DNA from: Fidelibacterota bacterium
Lineage (GTDB): Bacteria; Fidelibacterota; Marinisomatia; Marinisomatales; TCS55
NCBI GenBank assembly: GCA_002724475.1
Contig: PBOO01000010.1
Span: forward strand, 52,494-58,403
Reading direction: 5' to 3'
Length of the DNA: 5,910 nucleotides
Numbering within the stretch: the first letter of the stretch is position 1; the number at the start of each line of letters is the position of its first letter. A model generated the notes under the pieces. The model searched no databases, was not told the origin of the DNA, and saw nothing but the letters and a program-made list of their open reading frames with translations. A program made the translations under genes and the position numbers. Shown here one piece after another: positions 1 through 5,910 of this stretch.

Positions 1-113
1 TATATAAACGCATTGCCGTCTATTATAACCGAGCCATGTTGATGTTCTTGTTTATTGGGTTCCAACTCAAACTGCTCAAAGACTTTTTTTGAGCAAAAAT
101 AGTAAAGTTTCAT
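1..113 (-). CDS. 5' end of an unrecognised gene, coupled to yggS
   Basis: On the minus strand an ATG at 113-111 opens a frame that stays open for 37 codons to the left edge, so only the N-terminus is present. It begins MKLYYFCSKKVFEQFELE and continues with a charged, His/Gln-containing stretch and then a hydrophobic VIIDGNAFIY-like end. The start codon overlaps the yggS stop as ATGA (stop at 112-110), the same arrangement as at dciA/gyrB. I see no Shine-Dalgarno sequence before it, so translation probably depends on ribosomes finishing yggS. There is no signal peptide or membrane segment in the visible part. I do not recognise the family and propose no function. The frame is also open upstream inside yggS, but the ATG at the coupled junction is the most natural start. 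An A7 run lies at positions 84-90. Confidence 0.6.
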   Translation of the reverse strand, partial: MKLYYFCSKKVFEQFELEPNKQEHQHGSVIIDGNAFI

Positions 114-793
114 TTTCTTGGGCCAAAGAGTGATGTGCCTACACGCACCATAGTGCTTCCTTCTTGTATGCCAATGACATAGTCTCCACTCATCCCCATA
201 GAAAGATTGGTTAATTTTTCTCCACCATGTTCTTTGTTGAGCGTATCAGAAAACTTTCTAAGATCAACAAAGGCCTGTCGCGTTTCATCCTCATCTCTTG
301 AAAAAGGACCCAATGTCATAAGACCATTAACGTTGATGTGGTCTAGATTCATACAGTGGATTATGTCATCGCTTAATTTTGGGGAGAACCCTTTTTTATT
401 TTTATCACCACTTGTGTTAATCTCAAGAAGTGCGGGTATAGACTTTTTTAGTGTAGCGGCTTTATTGTTTATTTTGTTTGCTAGTTTAGATGAATCGATG
501 GAATCAATTGTATCGAACATTTCAAGGAACTTGTTGACTTTGTTTGATTGTAGGTGGCCAATAAACCTTCTTACGATATTTGGCATATCTTTAAACGTGC
601 CAAACTTTGATGCAGCCTCTTGAATTCTATTTTCACCGATATTGTTTATACCCAGTGAATAGATTTTTTCAATTAAAGAAAATGGTTGGGTTTTTGTTGC
701 AGCAACAATTGTTATATCGTAACTGAGCTCATTTTCTTGTTTAGTTTTCTCTATAGTATCTACAATATGGTGAAGGTTCTTTTCAATGTTCAT
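110..793 (-). CDS. yggS: YggS/PROSC-family PLP homeostasis protein
   Basis: This 227-aa protein has the features of the YggS/YlmE/PLPBP family, cytosolic single-domain TIM-barrel proteins that bind pyridoxal 5'-phosphate and buffer the vitamin B6 pool without a known enzymatic reaction. From the ATG start, the visible landmarks are the PLP-lysine motif AATKTQP (K34), GENRIQEA (53-60), FIGHLQSNK (77-85), NTSGDKNKKGF (126-136), GLMTLGPF (157-164), LSMGMSGDY (197-205) and the phosphate-binding GSTMVRVGTSLFG (212-224). Length is normal for the family. I chose ATG at 793-791, which shares one base with the gyrA stop (TGATG). A TTG one codon upstream (796-794) would add a residue but is less likely. 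The nearest purine-rich sequence (AGGAAA, 810-815) is 16 nt away, so coupling to gyrA is the likely mode of initiation. Family placement is secure; the link to gyrase is positional only. Confidence 0.95.
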   Translation of the reverse strand: MNIEKNLHHIVDTIEKTKQENELSYDITIVAATKTQPFSLIEKIYSLGINNIGENRIQEAASKFGTFKDMPNIVRRFIGHLQSNKVNKFLEMFDTIDSIDSSKLANKINNKAATLKKSIPALLEINTSGDKNKKGFSPKLSDDIIHCMNLDHINVNGLMTLGPFSRDEDETRQAFVDLRKFSDTLNKEHGGEKLTNLSMGMSGDYVIGIQEGSTMVRVGTSLFGPRK

Positions 794-3300
794 CAATCTT
801 TGCTAGGCGTTTCCTGATCTGTGTCCGTATCTAACGTCATTTGTTTGTCATCTTTTTTTTCTGTTGCGCTATCTTCACTTATTACTCTGGTTATTGAGGA
901 TATGTTGGTACCATCATCAAGTTTAACAAGGCGCACACCTTGAGTAACCCTACCTATTGATCTTATGGCGCTTACCGGTTGTCTCATTAGAACGCCGGAG
1001 TCTGTTATCACTATTAAGTCATCAGAGTCAACTACCTCCATTATGTTTACCATTTTTCCAGTCTTATCGGTACAGCGCATTGTTAACACACCTTTTCCAC
1101 CTCTTGTTTGTGTCCGATATTGAAGAACCTCAGTTCTTTTTCCATAACCTTTTTCTGTGGCAACGAGAATCGTACCCTCTCGCTTAACAATCAACATTCC
1201 AACCACATAGTCGTCTTTTGAACTAAGAGCTATACCCTTAACACCCATAGTTTTTCTTCCACTTGCTCTGACATCATTTTCAGAGAACCGTATTGATTTA
1301 CCCTCGTGTGTTCCGAGAAGAATATCATTTTCTCCATTAGATATTCTTGCTTGAATCAGCTTATCACCCTCCCTTATCTCAATTGCATATATTCCACCTT
1401 TTCTTGGTTTTCCATACGCTGAAAGAACGGTCTTTTTTATTACACCATTTTGGGTGGCCATGACAATGTAATGATCATCATCAAATTCTTTTACACTAAC
1501 AAACGCTTCCACTCTCTCATCTGGATTACAACCGATGAGATTAACAATAGCTCTACCCCTTGAGGCTCTTCCCGCTTGTGGTATATCATAGACCTTCAAC
1601 CAATAGCATTTGCCCGTGTCTGTAAAAAACAACATATAATTGTGTGTGTTAGCAATGAATAGGTGTTCAACAAAATCCTCATCTTTACTCATAGCTCCTT
1701 GAACACCACGACCACCGCGTCTTTGGCTTCGGTATGTGTTTAAAGCGGTGCGTTTGATATATCCTTGGTGGGTAATCGTTAAAACGACCTCTTCCTCAGC
1801 GATCATATCTTCCATAGAAAATTCAGTGTCAACTGGAACGATTTCGGTTCTTCTTTCATCTCCATATTGATCGCGAATTTCTAACAACTCCGTTTTAATT
1901 ATTTCCATTCTCTTGGTTTTGTTGTCAAGGATGCTCTTAAGATTGGATATGATTTTTATTAGTTCTTTATACTCAGAAACAACCTTATCAACCTCGAGAC
2001 TGGTAAGTCTTTGGAGTCGCATATCTAAAATTGCTTGCGACTGAAGCTCAGACAAGTTAAAACTATTCATCAAACCTTCTTTTGCTTGTGATGGGTCTTT
2101 ACTTCCCCGTATAACCTTAATCACAGCGTCAATATTGTCTAAAGCAATTTTTAGTCCTTCTAGAATATGGGCTCGCGCCTCGGCCTCTTTAAGTTCAAAC
2201 TCTGTTCTTTTTACAACAACTTCATGTCTAAAATCGATGAAGTGGTTTAACACTGTTTTTAGTGACATTATTTTGGGGACACCATCTACAAGCGCCAATA
2301 AAATTATACCAAAGGTATCTTGTAGTTGGGTGTGTTTGTAGAGTTGATTTAAAATTACCTCTGGTACCGCATCGCGCTTAGTTTCAACAACCACGCGAAT
2401 TCCATCTTTATCTGATTCATCTCGGAGATCACTTATTCCAACAACCTTTTTATCGCGAACCAGATCGGCAATTTTTTCAACCAGCGCGGATTTGTTTGTT
2501 TGGTATGGAACCTCTGTAACAACAATACTATTGCGACCCCTTTTGTTTGTTTCAATATGAGCCCTTGCTCTCATCTTAATTTTTCCACGACCTGTTTCGT
2601 ATGCATCTTTTAAACCATCCATTCCCATTATAAGGCCCGCTGTTGGAAAATCTGGCCCTTTGATATGCTCCATCAAACCCTCTGTTTCTATGCTGGGGTT
2701 GTCAATAAGAGACACAAGGCCATCAATAACTTCAGAAAGGTTATGGGGTGGAATTTTAGTAGCCATACCAACAGCGATACCCTCTGATCCATTTATTAAA
2801 AGGGTGGGGACAGATGAAGGCAACACGTTGGGTTCTTTAAGTGTCTCGTCAAAGTTTAAATCCCAATCCACGGTTTCTTTGTCGAGATCTTTCAACATTT
2901 CACTGGAAAGTTTTGTCATTCTGGATTCTGTGTATCTCATTGCGGCGGCGTTGTCACCATCAATAGATCCAAAATTGCCCTGTCCATCTACCAGTTCATA
3001 TCTCATAGAAAAGTCTTGGGCCATACGCACCAAAGCATCATAAACAGAACTATCACCATGGGGATGGTATTTACCTAAAACATCACCTACTATTCTTGCG
3101 GATTTCTTATAGGGTCTGTTCCAACTAGAACCAAGTTCGCTCATACCATAAAGAATTCTCCTATGAACAGGTTTAAGCCCATCTCTTACATCGGGTAGTG
3201 CTCGTGAAACAATAACCGACATTGAGTAGTTGAGATAACTCTCTTTCATCTCATCTACAATATCTCTAGGTAGTGTGTTGTCTCTATTAAAATCTGACAT
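793..3300 (-). CDS. gyrA: DNA gyrase subunit A
   Basis: This 835-aa protein is the DNA-cleaving and DNA-wrapping subunit of gyrase, the type IIA topoisomerase that introduces negative supercoils using ATP bound by GyrB. The N-terminal breakage-reunion domain covers about residues 8-500. It includes the catalytic tyrosine Y123 in AAMRYTE, the preceding winged-helix region with [12 protein letters not shown], the tower, and a coiled-coil gate (about 350-500). The C-terminal beta-pinwheel (about 505-805) carries the canonical GyrA box QRRGGRG at 526-532, which distinguishes it from ParC, and a second box-like QTRGGKG at 731-737. The C-terminus (about 806-835) is an Asp/Glu-rich tail. Quinolone-determining positions equivalent to E. 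coli S83 and D87 are S84 and D88, the wild-type residues. The ATG at 3300 has GGAG six bases upstream, 14 nt after gyrB. The stop overlaps the yggS start by one base. Confidence 0.98.
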   Translation of the reverse strand: MSDFNRDNTLPRDIVDEMKESYLNYSMSVIVSRALPDVRDGLKPVHRRILYGMSELGSSWNRPYKKSARIVGDVLGKYHPHGDSSVYDALVRMAQDFSMRYELVDGQGNFGSIDGDNAAAMRYTESRMTKLSSEMLKDLDKETVDWDLNFDETLKEPNVLPSSVPTLLINGSEGIAVGMATKIPPHNLSEVIDGLVSLIDNPSIETEGLMEHIKGPDFPTAGLIMGMDGLKDAYETGRGKIKMRARAHIETNKRGRNSIVVTEVPYQTNKSALVEKIADLVRDKKVVGISDLRDESDKDGIRVVVETKRDAVPEVILNQLYKHTQLQDTFGIILLALVDGVPKIMSLKTVLNHFIDFRHEVVVKRTEFELKEAEARAHILEGLKIALDNIDAVIKVIRGSKDPSQAKEGLMNSFNLSELQSQAILDMRLQRLTSLEVDKVVSEYKELIKIISNLKSILDNKTKRMEIIKTELLEIRDQYGDERRTEIVPVDTEFSMEDMIAEEEVVLTITHQGYIKRTALNTYRSQRRGGRGVQGAMSKDEDFVEHLFIANTHNYMLFFTDTGKCYWLKVYDIPQAGRASRGRAIVNLIGCNPDERVEAFVSVKEFDDDHYIVMATQNGVIKKTVLSAYGKPRKGGIYAIEIREGDKLIQARISNGENDILLGTHEGKSIRFSENDVRASGRKTMGVKGIALSSKDDYVVGMLIVKREGTILVATEKGYGKRTEVLQYRTQTRGGKGVLTMRCTDKTGKMVNIMEVVDSDDLIVITDSGVLMRQPVSAIRSIGRVTQGVRLVKLDDGTNISSITRVISEDSATEKKDDKQMTLDTDTDQETPSKD

Positions 3301-3306
3301 TAATTA

Positions 3307-3310
3307 CTCC
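3307..3310 (-). promoter_or_regulatory. Shine-Dalgarno sequence of gyrA
   Basis: On the minus strand, TTTTGGAGTAATTA separates the gyrB stop from the gyrA ATG. GGAG lies six bases from the start, a good spacing, and supports the ATG at 3300 as the gyrA start. It is the only true intergenic gap in the window (14 nt, 3301-3314). Confidence 0.8.
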
Positions 3311-3314
3311 AAAA

Positions 3315-5544
<2,230 letters not shown>

Positions 5545-5557
<13 letters not shown>

Positions 5558-5910
5558 CTTCTTACCAGATGAATTGTTTTGTTGTTGGGGTTGTTAATAT
5601 CTATTCCGTGTTGTTCGGCTGTTATAAGATCTGTGTTCGTTATAAATGTTTGCCCAGAGCTTTTAATCAAATCAAAAATTGCATTTCCCCTTTCAAGGTC
5701 TAGTTTTGAAAAAAGATCGTCAAGCAGTAAGGTTGGTTTTTTTCCGGTTTCGATTTTTATAAATCCATGCTCAGCAATTTTAAAAATAAGAAATGTTAGT
5801 TTATGTTCTCCTTGAGACCCATAAACCCTCAGGTCTTTGTTGTTAAAACTGGTTGTGTATTTATCAAGGTGGGGGCCGGACAGTGTTCGCCCTAAAAAAA
5901 GTTCTTTTTC
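5545..5910 (-). CDS. recF: RecF, C-terminal part (5' end beyond the window)
   Basis: The minus-strand frame entering at the right edge encodes the last 121 residues of RecF and ends with TAA at 5547-5545. RecF is an SMC/ABC-like ATPase that, with RecO and RecR, loads RecA onto SSB-coated gaps. Visible motifs, numbered within the fragment, are TLSGPHLDK (9-17), the ABC signature region YGSQGEHK (30-37), the Walker B/D-loop LLLDDLFSKLD (61-71) and QTFITNTD (87-94). The order and spacing match RecF C-termini. Departures from the usual consensus are GPHLDK (often GPHRDD), SQGEHK (often SQGQQR) and SKLD in place of SELD. The last 13 bases overlap the start of the DUF721 gene. The neighbouring dciA-gyrB-gyrA supports the assignment, and dnaN is expected upstream, outside the window. 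Confidence 0.93.

Noticed and set aside
207..623. 138-codon plus-strand open frame opposite yggS
   Set aside because: Antisense to well-conserved YggS motifs, with no family resemblance; a shadow frame.
2998..3080. Quinolone-resistance substitutions in GyrA
   Set aside because: The positions equivalent to E. coli 83 and 87 are Ser and Asp, the wild-type state; no resistance allele is visible.
793..3300. gyrA being parC (topoisomerase IV)
   Set aside because: An intact QRRGGRG GyrA box, a six-blade-sized C-terminal domain and pairing with gyrB in a recF cluster all favour GyrA.
5579..5815. 78-codon plus-strand open frame near the right edge
   Set aside because: It is opposite the RecF Walker B and signature coding sequence, which explains the conservation here.

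Overview
The window is a tightly packed run of conserved housekeeping genes, all on the minus strand. Read in the direction of transcription (right to left) the order is recF (3' part only), a short DUF721/DciA-family gene, gyrB, gyrA, a yggS-family PLP-binding protein gene, and the first 37 codons of an unrecognised gene that leaves the window at the left edge. I see no RNA genes, mobile elements, CRISPR arrays or attachment sites. No gene-free stretch exceeds 14 bases.

Organism: a bacterium with an AT-rich, lysine/asparagine-rich coding style. The order recF-DUF721-gyrB-gyrA is typical of the neighbourhood of the chromosomal origin (dnaA-dnaN-recF-...), so oriC, dnaA and dnaN probably lie beyond the right edge. 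GyrB is the short form (656 aa, without the large insert of enterobacterial GyrB). The RecF Walker B segment (DDLFSKLD) and the second GyrA-box-like repeat remind me of the Bacteroidota/FCB group, including marine lineages such as Marinimicrobia. That assignment is from memory and weak; a spirochaete, deltaproteobacterial or other origin is not excluded.

How the genes work together: RecF loads RecA at gaps. The DUF721/DciA protein is probably involved in replicative helicase loading. GyrB and GyrA form the A2B2 gyrase that supplies negative supercoiling ahead of forks. The YggS-family protein handles pyridoxal phosphate and has no obvious mechanistic link to the others. The junctions are a 13-nt overlap (recF/dciA), ATGA (dciA/gyrB), a 14-nt gap with a Shine-Dalgarno sequence (gyrB/gyrA), TGATG (gyrA/yggS) and ATGA (yggS/next gene). 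This suggests one transcript with translational coupling, and leaves no intergenic room for a separate gyrase promoter.

This is essentially an ordinary core locus; I do not see a new multi-gene system. The points most worth checking are a perfect 18-bp palindrome inside dciA next to a TATAAT, 55 nt upstream of gyrB; a paired GyrA-box repeat in GyrA; and an A8 run at the GyrA acidic tail with an immediate -1-frame stop.
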